A DNA stretch of 64,000 nucleotides from Acrocarpospora pleiomorpha (GTDB lineage Bacteria; Actinomycetota; Actinomycetes; Streptosporangiales; Streptosporangiaceae): assembly GCF_009687885.1 (NCBI RefSeq), contig NZ_BLAF01000035.1, forward strand, positions 51,573 through 115,572, in the 5' to 3' direction. Of this stretch, positions 1 through 10,300 are shown in pieces (within the stretch, counting starts at the first letter, position 1; each line of letters opens with the position of its first letter). Both the position numbers and the translations under genes were made by a program. The notes under the pieces were generated by a model that was not told the DNA's origin, did not search any database, and saw nothing but the letters and a program-made list of their open reading frames with translations.

Positions 1-1
1 G

Positions 2-295
2 GTGCCCAACTCCTGGCTGCTGTCGTTGCCGGTGCCGCTGCGCCTGGTCACGGCCGTGGTGATCGCGTTCCTGCCGATCTTCGCGGCCAACGTGGTGTTC
101 GCCAAACGTTTCGCGGAAACCGAGAACGGCACCCTGGCCTTCGGCGCCAACCTGCTCGGCGCGATGGTCGGCGGCTGCCTGGAATACCTGGCCCTGGTGG
201 TCGGCTACAACGCGCTGCTGATCGTGGCCGGGATCCTCTACCTGGGCGCGTTCGCGCTGCTGCCCCGGGCGGCCAGGGGAGCCGTGACCGTCTAG
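2..295 (+). CDS. C-terminal part of a polytopic membrane protein (spermidine-synthase-like membrane family), truncated by the window edge
   Basis: Only the last ~97 residues are visible; the frame is open to the left edge, so the GTG at base 2 is probably internal. The visible part has three hydrophobic stretches joined by a conserved-looking segment (AFGANLLGAMVGG, then EYLALVVGYNALL). That pattern is typical of the C-terminal membrane half of large spermine/spermidine-synthase-like membrane proteins in actinobacteria. The catalytic half is outside the window, so the reaction cannot be assigned. It ends one base before the stop of the convergent permease gene. The family call is by pattern memory and moderate; membrane location is secure. 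Confidence 0.55.
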   Translation: MPNSWLLSLPVPLRLVTAVVIAFLPIFAANVVFAKRFAETENGTLAFGANLLGAMVGGCLEYLALVVGYNALLIVAGILYLGAFALLPRAARGAVTV

Positions 296-296
296 T

Positions 297-2696
297 TCAC
301 TCCGCGCGCAGGACGTTCGCGACGCGGATGCGGGCGGCGGTTCTGGCGGGCCACACCGCCAGCGCCGCCGCGGCCAGCAGCGCGGCCGGAGCGATCAGCA
401 GCAGCGTGCCCACCGGCGTCGGCGGCGCGTAGAGCATGGGGGCGCTCTCGGCGACGGTGCGCCACAGCACCCGGCCCAGCGCCAAGCCCAGCGGCACCCC
501 GGCGATCAGGCCGACCAGGGCCAGCACCGTCGCCTGGGTCAGCACGATCCACCGGGACTGGGCGGGGGTCATCCCCAGCGCTCGGAGCACGGCCACCTCC
601 TGCCGTCGCCGCCGGACGGCCGCCCGCAGCGTGTGGCCGGTCGCGGCCAGCGCCAGCAGCGCCAGCAAGCCGCCCAGCACGGCGGGCAGCGCGGGGATGC
701 CTTTGATCTCGATGAGCTGGCGGGGTTCGAAGAAGGGCACGACACCGAGCCTGGCGCCGCCGGTGGCCGCGCTCGCCGCACGGGCGAGCCTGGTCGTGGC
801 CGCCGCCGCGTCGGATCCGGCGCGGAGAGTGACGTCGAGCGTGTCGATCTCGTAGGAGGCGAACAGGGCACGGAAGCCGTCGCCGGTGGTGAGCGCGCCC
901 TCCGCGTAGTTGTTGGCCGGACCTTCAGGGACGAAGCCGACGCCGGTGACGGTGAAGTCCCGGGTCCCCAGCGATCCCGTGAGCGGGACGCGGTCGCCGA
1001 CGCCCACGCCGAGGGCGTCCGCTGTGCGCGCCGCGAGCACGACCTCGCGGTCGGTGGTGGGCAGCCGTCCGGCCCTGAGCTCCCCGGCCGGGATGGGATG
1101 GTCGCCGGGTATGTAGCCGTACACGGCGAAGGTGAGCGGGCCGGAGACGGCCGGGGACATGGGGCGGTCCTCGACGCCCGCCACGTCCGGGTCGCGGGCC
1201 AGCGCCGGGATCACCCGGTCGGCCGGCGCGCCCTGGCCGTTGAAGCCGAGAAAGACGATGAGCTGGTGGGTCTGGCCGTACCTGGCCGGGTTGGTGGCCG
1301 CGTCGTGCACTCCGGCGGCGAAGGTGAAGGCGGCCAGCACGCCCAGCACGCCCGCCACGGTCCCGGTCAACGCGGAGCCGATCGGAAGGGTGCCGAGACC
1401 CTTTCCGCGTTCCAGGGCGAAGCGAAGGCCCGTCTGGATCGGCACCGGCCAGCCCTGGCGACCGGCGAGCGTGGCGATCACGGAAGGGGTGCCGCGGCGG
1501 GGTGAGCGCGCCGCGCCGAGCAGGATCCAGCCGTACCCGGTCGCGCCCAGCGTGATCACGACCGGCACGCCGAGCAGGCCGGGCAGCAGGACGGCCCAGT
1601 CCAGGTCGAATCCGGGGCGCGGCTCGTACGCGGCGGCGGAGCCGATCGGCATCCACGGGGACGCGGCGGCGGCCCCCGCCACGCCGAGCGCCGCGCCGAG
1701 CACCCCGGCCAGCGCGGGGCCGAGAGCGGCGGCGATCACCGCCTGGCCGGGGGTGAGACCGGAGGCGCGCAGGCGCTGCAGCTCGGGTATCGCGGCGCCG
1801 GTCAGCCGGGCCGTGAACTGGGCGACGATGAGCGCCGCGGCGGCCAGCGCGGCCAGGCCGAGGGCGATCAGCACGGTGGCCTCGTAGCCGAGCAGCCGGT
1901 TGGCGTCGCGGCGGATTTCCGCGAGGCTATCGATCTTGACGACCGGGCGGTCCGTCAGCGCCGCGAAGGCCTCACGAAAGGCCGGCAGCCCCGCCTCGCC
2001 GTCGGTCAGCCGGACGAGCGCGATGGTGAAGCCGCCACGCCGATCCACGCCCATGAAATTTTCTTCGTACGTCAGGAACAGCCCAGGCGACGGAAGGAGC
2101 GTTCCCCTGCCCCCGCTGGGGTCGACGAAGTAGGGCGATCGGATCACGCCCACGATCCGTGCCACGATCTTCGGCCCATGCCCGCCGGGGGACCCGGCCG
2201 AATCCCCGACCAGGTCGACTTCCTCCGGGGTGCTCAGCTGGATCACCACCGTGTCGCCGACGCCCTTGCCGTATATCTCCACGAAACGGGGAAGTACCAC
2301 CACCTCGTCGGCTCGGGCCGGGTCGGGAAGCCGCCCGGCCAGCACCACCGGGCGTTCGATGGACCGCCAGATCTCGGCGCCGGCCGGCGGTGCCGAGTCC
2401 CACCACAGCTGGACGCCCTGGACGGTCAGCGCGGACACCGCCAGCGGTGCGACCGCGGCCACCCCTGGCATGGCCCGGACCCGGTCCCAGTCGAAATCCG
2501 GTATCTGACTCTGCACCAGGATGTCGGCGGGCAGGGCGTCGATCCGCAGCCGTTCCTGCGCGGACGCGCCGCGCCGCGCGCCCGCCGCCGCGGCCAGAAC
2601 CGTGGCCAGCGCGCACGCGATGAGCACGATCAGGGCGACATGCGCCCGCCACGTCGGGGCGACGACGATCGCCAACCAGGCACGGGAGAACCTCAT
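297..2696 (-). CDS. MacB/FtsX-family ABC transporter permease
   Basis: About 799 residues. An N-terminal membrane segment after MRFSRAW is followed by a large extracytoplasmic domain, three or four helices around residues 270-430, a second extracytoplasmic domain and a C-terminal three-helix FtsX block. That block contains the typical RRRRQEVAVLRALGMTPAQ loop. This duplicated architecture is that of 8-10-helix permeases that work with a separate ATPase in lipid or peptide export or envelope signalling. No ATPase gene lies beside it. The ATG at 2696 is chosen because GGAGAGG sits just upstream; the frame opens further up to 2807 without a ribosome site. It is divergent from the condensation-domain gene and shares with it a promoter region carrying a tandem operator-like motif. 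Confidence 0.85.
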   Translation of the reverse strand: MRFSRAWLAIVVAPTWRAHVALIVLIACALATVLAAAAGARRGASAQERLRIDALPADILVQSQIPDFDWDRVRAMPGVAAVAPLAVSALTVQGVQLWWDSAPPAGAEIWRSIERPVVLAGRLPDPARADEVVVLPRFVEIYGKGVGDTVVIQLSTPEEVDLVGDSAGSPGGHGPKIVARIVGVIRSPYFVDPSGGRGTLLPSPGLFLTYEENFMGVDRRGGFTIALVRLTDGEAGLPAFREAFAALTDRPVVKIDSLAEIRRDANRLLGYEATVLIALGLAALAAAALIVAQFTARLTGAAIPELQRLRASGLTPGQAVIAAALGPALAGVLGAALGVAGAAAASPWMPIGSAAAYEPRPGFDLDWAVLLPGLLGVPVVITLGATGYGWILLGAARSPRRGTPSVIATLAGRQGWPVPIQTGLRFALERGKGLGTLPIGSALTGTVAGVLGVLAAFTFAAGVHDAATNPARYGQTHQLIVFLGFNGQGAPADRVIPALARDPDVAGVEDRPMSPAVSGPLTFAVYGYIPGDHPIPAGELRAGRLPTTDREVVLAARTADALGVGVGDRVPLTGSLGTRDFTVTGVGFVPEGPANNYAEGALTTGDGFRALFASYEIDTLDVTLRAGSDAAAATTRLARAASAATGGARLGVVPFFEPRQLIEIKGIPALPAVLGGLLALLALAATGHTLRAAVRRRRQEVAVLRALGMTPAQSRWIVLTQATVLALVGLIAGVPLGLALGRVLWRTVAESAPMLYAPPTPVGTLLLIAPAALLAAAALAVWPARTAARIRVANVLRAE

Positions 2697-2822
2697 CGCG
2701 ACCTCTCCACCGACGACATGCTGACAGTGCCGAATATCCGCCGCGGCGGGGTGAGCCGCCAGCGGGCTAGCCCTCGTGTTGACCGTCCGAGCGGCCGTGG
2801 TTAGCATCCGGATGCGCTCCCT

Positions 2823-2852
2823 CGAAATTTTCGTACGGCAATGAAAACTTTC
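2823..2852. promoter_or_regulatory. Candidate tandem operator (two GAAA-n-TTTC palindromes)
   Basis: CGAAATTTTCG (2823-2833) and GAAAACTTTC (2843-2852) have centres about 20 bp apart. They lie in the 185-bp divergent region between the FtsX-type permease and the condensation-domain gene. The same arrangement of GAAA/TTTC palindromes 20 bp apart occurs upstream of the GH115 gene at 15476-15504. A shared regulator of LacI type is an inference. Confidence 0.4.
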
Positions 2853-2881
2853 GGTCCCGAGAAGCGAGGAGGGGGCGACGG

Positions 2882-4156
2882 GTGTACGCCGACTTCGGTG
2901 GCGGCCGGTCCGGGCAGGCTCCGCTGACCTGGGGGCAGCGGGGGATCTGGGACGCGATGGCGCGCAATCCGCCGGGTCATTTCAACATCGGGCGGGTGCT
3001 GATGGTGCCCAGGCGCGGTGGCGCGGCGGCCGCGGAGGTGGCCAGGGCGGTCGGCTCGCTGGCCGAGCGGCACGAGGCGCTGCGCACCCAGGTGATCGTC
3101 AGCGCGGGTGAGCCGCGGCAGGTGGTCCACGCGTCGGGACGCATCCCGCTGACGGTCGTGGAGGCCGAGCCGGGCGCCGCCGTGGGCATCGCCGCCTCGC
3201 TCATGGCGGAGTTCTCGGCGGCGGACTTCGATCACGCCAGGGACTGGCCGTTGCGGGTGGGCCTGGTCGCCTCGGGCGGCCTGGTGCGCTGGGTGGTGCT
3301 CGTGCTGTCCCATCTGGCGGCCGACGGGCACGCCGTCGAGATCGTGCTCAGGGATCTGCGCGTGCTGCTGCGCCAGGGCTCGATCGGCGGGCCGCCGCCC
3401 GCGCAGCCCCTGGACCTGGCCCGCGACCAGCGGGACGGGGGTGAGCGCCGCACCCGCGCCGCCATCGCGTTCTGGACCGGACAGTACGAGCGCGTCCCCC
3501 CGGTCATGTTCACCCCCGGACACCCCGGCTCACGGCCCCGGCACCGCCGGGTCAGGCTGACCTCCGAGGCGCTCGCGGCGGCCGCCAGGAAGGTCGCGGA
3601 CCGGCACGAGGTGAGCTCCTCCACCGTGCTGCTGGCCGCCACCGCCGTGCTCGTCGGCGCGCGCACGGGGCACGAGTCGGTGGCGCTGTCCACGATCGTG
3701 GGCAACCGTTTCTCCGGCGACCTGCGCGGCATGGTCACCACGCTCGACCAGCTCGGCCTGTTCACACTCGACGTCGGCGCGGACTTCGACGAGCTGGTGC
3801 CCCGGGCGTGGCGGGCCGCGCTGGCCGCCTACCGGCACGCTTACTACGACCAGCCCGCCCTGGACGCGGCGCTGGCCCGGCTGGGGGAGGAGCGCGGGGC
3901 CGAGCTGAATCCGTACTGCTGCTTCAACGACGTGCGGCAGGCCGCCGGCCGGGCCCCGGCCGGTCCGGACGCCAAGTCTCGGCTGGACTGGCTGCCCGAC
4001 CCGGACGGCATCCGCTGCCGGTTCTGCCTGCTGGTCCTGGACGCGCGGGACGGCGGCCTGGTTCTCCAGCTGACGGCGGACACGCGCTGCCTGACGAACG
4101 AGCAGATCGCGCGTTTCCTGCCGGAACTGGAGAACCTCGTCCTGGACGCCGCCTGA
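2882..4156 (+). CDS. Stand-alone condensation-domain protein (NRPS C-domain family)
   Basis: About 424 residues covering a single condensation-type fold with no adenylation or carrier domain. The opening (PLTWGQRGIWDAM) matches the C1 motif. ERHEALRTQV near residue 62 matches C2. The active-site motif at 143-149 reads SHLAADG instead of HHxxxDG, so the first His is Ser while the second His and the Asp-Gly remain. GTG start follows GAGGAGGGGG. It ends immediately before the stop of the convergent synthetase, with no bases between the two stop codons. Free-standing C domains can catalyse amide or ester release, or act as an inactive partner. Its pairing with the neighbouring C-A-T synthetase is an inference from position. 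Confidence 0.8.
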   Translation: MYADFGGGRSGQAPLTWGQRGIWDAMARNPPGHFNIGRVLMVPRRGGAAAAEVARAVGSLAERHEALRTQVIVSAGEPRQVVHASGRIPLTVVEAEPGAAVGIAASLMAEFSAADFDHARDWPLRVGLVASGGLVRWVVLVLSHLAADGHAVEIVLRDLRVLLRQGSIGGPPPAQPLDLARDQRDGGERRTRAAIAFWTGQYERVPPVMFTPGHPGSRPRHRRVRLTSEALAAAARKVADRHEVSSSTVLLAATAVLVGARTGHESVALSTIVGNRFSGDLRGMVTTLDQLGLFTLDVGADFDELVPRAWRAALAAYRHAYYDQPALDAALARLGEERGAELNPYCCFNDVRQAAGRAPAGPDAKSRLDWLPDPDGIRCRFCLLVLDARDGGLVLQLTADTRCLTNEQIARFLPELENLVLDAA

Positions 4157-7100
4157 TCAGGCCTCGCCGGCGAGCAGGCGTTCGGCCTCCTCTTCCGACA
4201 TGTCCGACAATTCGGCGGTCAGCCTCTCCTCCAGCGCGATGGCCAGGTCGGCCACCGTCCGCCGGGTGAACATGGTGAGGATCGGCAGCTCCACGCCGGT
4301 GATGGCGAGGATGCGCGCGGCCACCCGGACCGCCAGCAGGGACTGGCCGCCGAGGCGGAAGAAGTCGTCGTGCGCGCCCACGCGCGGCACCCCGAGCACC
4401 TCGGTCCAGACGTCGGCGACCAGCGACTCCGCGTCGGTCCTCGGCGGGGTGAACTCGGCGCGCTGCGCCGCCGGGCTGGGCAGCGCGGCCCGGTCCACCT
4501 TGCCGTTCGGGGTCATCGGCAGGGCGGCGATCCGGATGAAACGGGCGGGCACCAGGTACGCCGGGAGGGTGGCGGCCAGCGCCCGGGAGAGCGCGCCCAG
4601 GCTGACCTCGCCGACGACGTAGGCGATCAGGCTCTCCTCGTGCACGGCGGCGACCGCCTGGAGCACGCCGGGGAACGCCTCGCAGGCCGCCTCCACCTCG
4701 CCCAGCTCGATCCGGTGGCCGCGCACCTTGACCTGGTTGTCGGTCCGGCCCAGGAACTCCAGCTCGCCCACGCGCCGCCAGCGGACCATGTCGCCGGTGC
4801 GGTAGAGGCGGGCGCCGGGCTCGCCGTACGGGTCGGGGACGAAACGTTCGGCGGTCAGGGCCGGGCGGCCGAGGTAGCCGTGGGCGACCCCCGCGCCGCC
4901 GATGAGCAGCTCGCCGGGGACGCCGGTGCGGACCGGGCCGAGGTGCTCGCCGAGCACGTAGACCTGGGTGCCGCCGATGGGGGAGCCGATCCTGACCGCC
5001 GCGGGTTCGGCGGGGACCTCCCAGAAGGTGGACCAGATGGTCGTCTCGGTGGGGCCGTAGACGTTGACCAGCCGCCCTGCCGAGGCTCGCAGGCGGCGGG
5101 CCAGCTCCGGGCTGAGCGCCTCGCCGCCGGCCAGGGCGGTCAGCGCGGAGTCGAGGAAGCCGGAGTCCAGCAGCATGCGCCAGCCGGACGGGGTGGCCTG
5201 CACGTGGGTTACGCCCGCCTCCTTGATCAGCCGCGCCTGGGCGAAGCCGTCCGCGGCGGTGGCCGTGCCGGCGATCTCGACCCGGCCGCCGGTGATGAGC
5301 GGCAGGTAGAGCTCCAGCGCGGAGATGTCGAAGGAGAGCGAGGTGAGGCCGAGCCAGACGTGGTCAGGCGCGGCGTCCAGCAGCGCCGCCATCGAGGCCA
5401 GCAGGTTGGCGAGGGCGGCGTGCGGGACCGGCACGCCCTTGGGTTTGCCGGTCGAACCGGAGGTGTAGAGGACGTAGGCGGTGTCCACGCCCCGGGTCCC
5501 GGCGCGGGTGAAGCCGTCGCGCGCGGGCGGCGGGTTGTCGATGAGCACGGTCGGGACCGGATGTTCCGGCAGGGCTTTGACGGTTTCCTCGCTCGCCAGG
5601 ACCAGGGCGGCGGCGCAGTCGTCCAGGACGAAGGCCAGGCGGGCGGGCGGGAAGGCGGGATCGATCGGCACGTACGCCGCGCCGGTCCGCTGGACGGCGA
5701 GCAGCGCCACCAGGGCTTCGGGGGTCCTGGGCAGGCAGACGGCCACCAGCTCGCCGGGGCGTACGGGAAGGCGGGCGGCCAGGTCGTCGGCGCGGCGGTC
5801 GAGGTCGGCGTAGCTCAGGCGGGTGTCGCCCGCGCTGACGGCGATCGCGTCCGGGCGGAGGCGGACCTGGCGGTCGAACAGCTCGGGGAGCAGGTCGGCG
5901 GCGGGCGGCGCGGTCCGGTTCCATTCGCGGATGAGACGGTCGTGTTCCGCGCCGGTGGGGGCGGTCAGCTCGGACAGGCGCAGGCCGGGGTCCGCGGCGA
6001 CGCGGGCCATCAGGGTTTCGAAGTCATGGGCGTACCCGAGGATGGTCTCCTCGTCGAAGAGGCCGGTGTTGTAGACGAGCAGCAGCTGCCAGACGCCGCT
6101 CAGGCCGAAGATGTCGGCCTTCAGGTCGTAGGGCATGTGGCCGAACCCGGCGTCGGCGCGCTCCGACGTCACGCCCTCCAGCTGGAGGCCGGGGCCGCCG
6201 GTCTGGTGGTGCATGCCGAACATGGTCTGGAAGAGGGGGGCGCGGCTCAGGTCGCGTTCGATGTCCAGCGCGGGCAGCAGCCGCTCGAACGGCACCTTCT
6301 GGTGGCGGTACCCGGCCAGCAGGCGGGTACGGGTGCGCCGCAGCACCTCACGGAACGCCGGATCGCCGGATAAGTCGGCACGCGCGACGACGGTGTTGGA
6401 GAAGTATCCGACCAGGCCTTCCAGCTCCTCCCGGTCCCGGCCCGCCGTCGGGAAGCCCACGCAGAAGTCGCTCTGGCCGCTGCGCCCCGACAGCAGCACC
6501 TGGTACACCGCCATCAGCGCCATGAAAAGTGTGCACCGTTCCCGGTTCGCGAGCGCCGCGAATGGGCCGGTCACCTCCGGCGGCAGCGGGTGCAGCAGGT
6601 GCGCGCTCGCCGTCTCCGCCACCGCCGGTCGCGGCCGGTCGGTGACCGGCTCCAGCGCCGCCGCCCCCGCCAGCGCCTCGGTCCAGTACGCCAGCGACTC
6701 CGCGCTCTCCTCCGCCACCTCCACGACCTCGGAATACCGTACGGGGAGGGGCTCGAGCGGCGCCCCGGCGTAGCGCGCGGTCAGCTCGTCGGCGATGATG
6801 CCGATCGACCGGCCGTCGCAGACGATGTGGTGCGCCACCACGCACAGGATGTGCTCGTCCGGCCCGCACTCGATCAACCAGGCCCGCAGCAGCCGCCCGG
6901 CGGCCAGGTCGAACGGCCGCTCGATCAGCGCGTTGACCATGGCTTCGGCCGGGCCCGCCAGCGGCAACCGCGTCAGCTCGAACTCCCACGGCGGGTCGAT
7001 GACCTGCACCGGACCGCCGTCCCTGGCCGGGAACCTGGCCCGCAGCGCCTCGTGCCTGGCGACGATCTCCCCGAACGCGCGGACCAGCCGCGCCGGGTCG

Positions 7101-7213
7101 ACCGGGCCGGTCAGCCGGGTGGTCTGGGAGAGATGGTAGGAGGCGTCCTGCGGATCCACCTGCTGGAGGAACCAGACACGTTCCTGGGCGGCCGTGAGCG
7201 GCAGCTCGATCAT
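4157..7213 (-). CDS. Nonribosomal peptide synthetase, C-A-T module, predicted glycine-activating
   Basis: About 1018 residues. The condensation domain covers roughly 1-430 with an intact HHIVCDG (128-134). The adenylation domain follows with YTSGSTGKPKG (A3), NVYGPTETT (A5), YRTGD and NQVKVRGHRIE (A7/A8) and NGKVDR (A10). The carrier domain has LGGQS with Ser958 as the phosphopantetheine site. There is no thioesterase or epimerase. Aligning by eye to GrsA gives pocket residues D-I-L-Q-L-G-V-I-W-K, one change from the published glycine code DILQLGLIWK. A C domain at the front suggests it extends or acylates a donor supplied in trans. Product release must come from elsewhere, possibly the lone C-domain protein. 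The phosphopantetheinyl transferase at 13158 could prime it. The A-domain assignment is firm; glycine is a good prediction. Confidence 0.93.
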   Translation of the reverse strand: MIELPLTAAQERVWFLQQVDPQDASYHLSQTTRLTGPVDPARLVRAFGEIVARHEALRARFPARDGGPVQVIDPPWEFELTRLPLAGPAEAMVNALIERPFDLAAGRLLRAWLIECGPDEHILCVVAHHIVCDGRSIGIIADELTARYAGAPLEPLPVRYSEVVEVAEESAESLAYWTEALAGAAALEPVTDRPRPAVAETASAHLLHPLPPEVTGPFAALANRERCTLFMALMAVYQVLLSGRSGQSDFCVGFPTAGRDREELEGLVGYFSNTVVARADLSGDPAFREVLRRTRTRLLAGYRHQKVPFERLLPALDIERDLSRAPLFQTMFGMHHQTGGPGLQLEGVTSERADAGFGHMPYDLKADIFGLSGVWQLLLVYNTGLFDEETILGYAHDFETLMARVAADPGLRLSELTAPTGAEHDRLIREWNRTAPPAADLLPELFDRQVRLRPDAIAVSAGDTRLSYADLDRRADDLAARLPVRPGELVAVCLPRTPEALVALLAVQRTGAAYVPIDPAFPPARLAFVLDDCAAALVLASEETVKALPEHPVPTVLIDNPPPARDGFTRAGTRGVDTAYVLYTSGSTGKPKGVPVPHAALANLLASMAALLDAAPDHVWLGLTSLSFDISALELYLPLITGGRVEIAGTATAADGFAQARLIKEAGVTHVQATPSGWRMLLDSGFLDSALTALAGGEALSPELARRLRASAGRLVNVYGPTETTIWSTFWEVPAEPAAVRIGSPIGGTQVYVLGEHLGPVRTGVPGELLIGGAGVAHGYLGRPALTAERFVPDPYGEPGARLYRTGDMVRWRRVGELEFLGRTDNQVKVRGHRIELGEVEAACEAFPGVLQAVAAVHEESLIAYVVGEVSLGALSRALAATLPAYLVPARFIRIAALPMTPNGKVDRAALPSPAAQRAEFTPPRTDAESLVADVWTEVLGVPRVGAHDDFFRLGGQSLLAVRVAARILAITGVELPILTMFTRRTVADLAIALEERLTAELSDMSEEEAERLLAGEA

Positions 7214-7262
7214 GGGGGGTGCTCCCTGGGAGTACGGCGAACTACGGTCGTACGGTACTCAG

Positions 7263-7276
7263 TGGGAGCGTTCCCG
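7263..7276. promoter_or_regulatory. CebR-box-like palindrome
   Basis: TGGGAGCGTTCCCG lies in the 178-bp divergent region between the NRPS and the secreted metzincin. It differs at two positions from the actinobacterial CebR/LacI-family box TGGGAGCGCTCCCA, which controls cello-oligosaccharide genes in Streptomyces. It may regulate either flanking gene. The match is visible; the function is inferred. Confidence 0.4.
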
Positions 7277-7391
7277 CCGACACTATGATCACTCAGATCC
7301 ATCGTCAATTGGGTAGTAGGCTACTCACGCGCCGCGACCTCCCTATGACCGACCGTGAGAAGACAGGACACTCTCACGGAGGGGAAGGCAC

Positions 7392-10300
7392 ATGGCCTTA
7401 CGAAGGTGGTGGATCGCGGCATCCGCGGCGATCCTGCTCGTGGCGGCGCTGCTGCCGCCGATGGCGGCGCGGGCCGTCGCCACCAAGCCGCTCACCATCA
7501 CGATCACCAAGGTGCGCTGCGTCGACGACTGCCGCAACGAGGGCCTGGAAGCCGCGGGCGAGTCAGCCGCCGACTTCTACGCCAAGGTCTTCATCAACGG
7601 CGTCGAACACCGCACCCCGCGCGGCGCGGAGGACCAGGAGCTGATCGAGCCGTACTGGGCGGTGACCCAGCAGGTCGACGAGAACGCCCAGAGCGTGCCC
7701 GTGGCCATCCAGCTGTGGGACCACGACAGCACGAGCGGCGACGACCTCGGCGACACCAGCCCCCGCAACGACGACAACAACCTCGACTTCACCGTCAACT
7801 ACGCCGACGGCCGCTGGTCCGGTGACGTGAACTGGCCGCAGTCGTGCGCGACCGGCGACGGCGACGATGACGACGAGCCGCGCGTCGAGGTCTGCTTCGA
7901 CGTCAGCCCCACGCCCGGCTCCGACGCCGACGGGGACGGCCTGCTGGACGGCTGGGAGCGCAACGGCTACAACGACAACGGCGACGGGACCATCGACGTC
8001 GACCTGCCCGCGATGGGGGCCGACCCGAACCACAAGGACCTGTTCCTAGAACTCGACTACGAGCAGGGCCGCAACCTCAGCAAGTCCGACGTGACCGCGA
8101 TGAAAGCCGCGTTCGCGGCCGCCCCCAAGAACGCGGGCACCCTGGCGGGCACCCGGGGAGGGGTGAGCGCGCAGCCCAATCCGGACGGCGCGCGCGGCAT
8201 CAACCTGCACGTCGACATGGGCAACCTGGCCGACGCCAACCTGCGCGAGGGTACGGCGGCCGGAACCTGCCACGACGGCCTGGACAACAACGGGGACGGC
8301 CTGACCGACGGCAGGGACACCGGCGACTGCCTGAACCTGGACGGCGACGTCGAGGATCCGCTCCCCGGCAACTGCGGGAACAACGCCGACGACGACGGCG
8401 ACGGCCGGGCCGACGCCGACGACCCCGACTGCCTGATCGGCGACGACCTGGGCGCCAACGGCCGCGGCAACATGATCTCCGGGCTGACCGCCTGCGACCT
8501 GGACGACGCGTTCTACGCCGCGAAGAACCTGATGTTCGACAAGCCCCGCCGCCTGATCTTCCGCTACGGGATCAGCGCCAACCCCGACGGCTGCACCGAT
8601 CCCCCAGGCGGCAGCGGCGAGTACGGCGGCAACGACTTCATCGACTTCAACAACGACGGCGTCAGCGTCATGCACGAGCTGGGCCACACGCTCCTGCTCG
8701 ACCACGGCGGTTTCGAGGACGACAACTGCAAGCCCAACTACGTCAGCATCATGAACTACTTCCTCAGCGGCGCCGGGATCGCCCGTCAGGGCGGCGGGCG
8801 CATCCTCGACTACTCCCCGCCGAGGGTCGCCTTCGACGGCGAATCCCGGGGGAACGCGCCCCTCGCCAACCTGATCGAGAACCAGCTCAACGAGAACGTG
8901 ATCGTGGACGACGCCGACCCGGCCAACCGGTTCGTCTTCGTCAACGGCGCGGGCCGCCGCGCCCCGCGCGACCTGGACGTCCGGCCGGACTGGAACGGCG
9001 ACCGCGCCGACCCGCCGTACGAGAACCCGGTGATCGCCAACATCGACACGGTGGGTCTCAACGGCGAGCCGGTGGAGTGCATGAACGCCAGCACCGACAG
9101 CACGCTGCGCGGATCCGACGACTGGACCTTCATCTCGCTGCCGTTCCGCCAGTTCGGCGACTCCGCCAACGCCCCGGTGCACCGGGCCGACCACCACGAG
9201 CCCACCGCCGCCCGGCTGGAGGCCATCTGGCGGGACCTGAACACCACCGACCTGGCCGTGACCGTGGCCGACGCCCCCGACCCGGTGGCGGCGGGCACCG
9301 AGCTCACCTACACGGTCACCGTCACGAACGAGGGCGACGCCCCCGCCACCTCGGTCCGCGTCGTCGACACCCTCCCCGCCGTCGTCACTTACACCGGCGC
9401 TTCCACCCCCTGTACGGCCTCCGGCGCGACCGTCACCTGCAACCTGGGCGAGCTGGGCGCGGGCGGCACCAGGCAGTTCACCCTCCGGGCGAGCGTGCCC
9501 GCCGGTCTGGTCCACGCCAACGGCGGCCCCAAGACGCTCACCAACCGGGCGGTCGTCAGCAACCTGGCCGGCCCCGACTCCGAATCGGCCGACAACGAGG
9601 CGAGCACCGCCACCCGGGTGGTCGCCGTCGCCGACCTGTCGGTCACCGCGCTCCAGGCCACGGCCCCCAGCCAGATCCTGATCGGGCAGACCCTGCCCGT
9701 GACGGTCACCGGCACGGTCGCCAACAGCGGCCCGTCCACCCCGATGAACGCCACCCTGACCACGGCCGCGACGGCCGCGTCGGGCGCGTCCATCACCCCG
9801 GCCTCAACCACCACCCCGGTGGCCGCGCTCGCCGCCGGAACCCCGCAAACCGTCCAGAAGACGCTCACCATCGGCTGCGCCCAGCCGGGACCGCACACCT
9901 ACACGGTGACCGGCACGGTCACCCCCGCCAGTACGGACGACTCCGACCCCACTCCCGCCAACAACCAGCGCCAGGCCACCTTCACGGTCGACTGCATCGT
10001 CCCGGTCGCCATCAACATCGTGCCCGGCCTCAACCCCAACCTGGTCAACCTCGCCCACGGCGTCGTCCCGGTCGCGGCCCTGACCACCCGGGCGGGCGAA
10101 TACAACCTCCCCCTCGCCTTCGACGCCACCAAGATCAAGCCGGAGACCGTGCGCTTCGGCACCAGAAACGGCGCCGCCGCCCACGGCGCGCCCCCCATCC
10201 ACAACATCGGCATCAAGACCCTCAGCATCGAACGCGGCCCCCTCGAGATCGTCATCGACCTCGACCTAGACATGCTGATGACCTTCACCGCCCACGACAC

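Noticed and set aside
4370..6373. Long plus-strand open frame opposite the NRPS
   Set aside because: Low-complexity Gly/Arg/Gln-rich translation and complete overlap with a conserved C-A-T synthetase.
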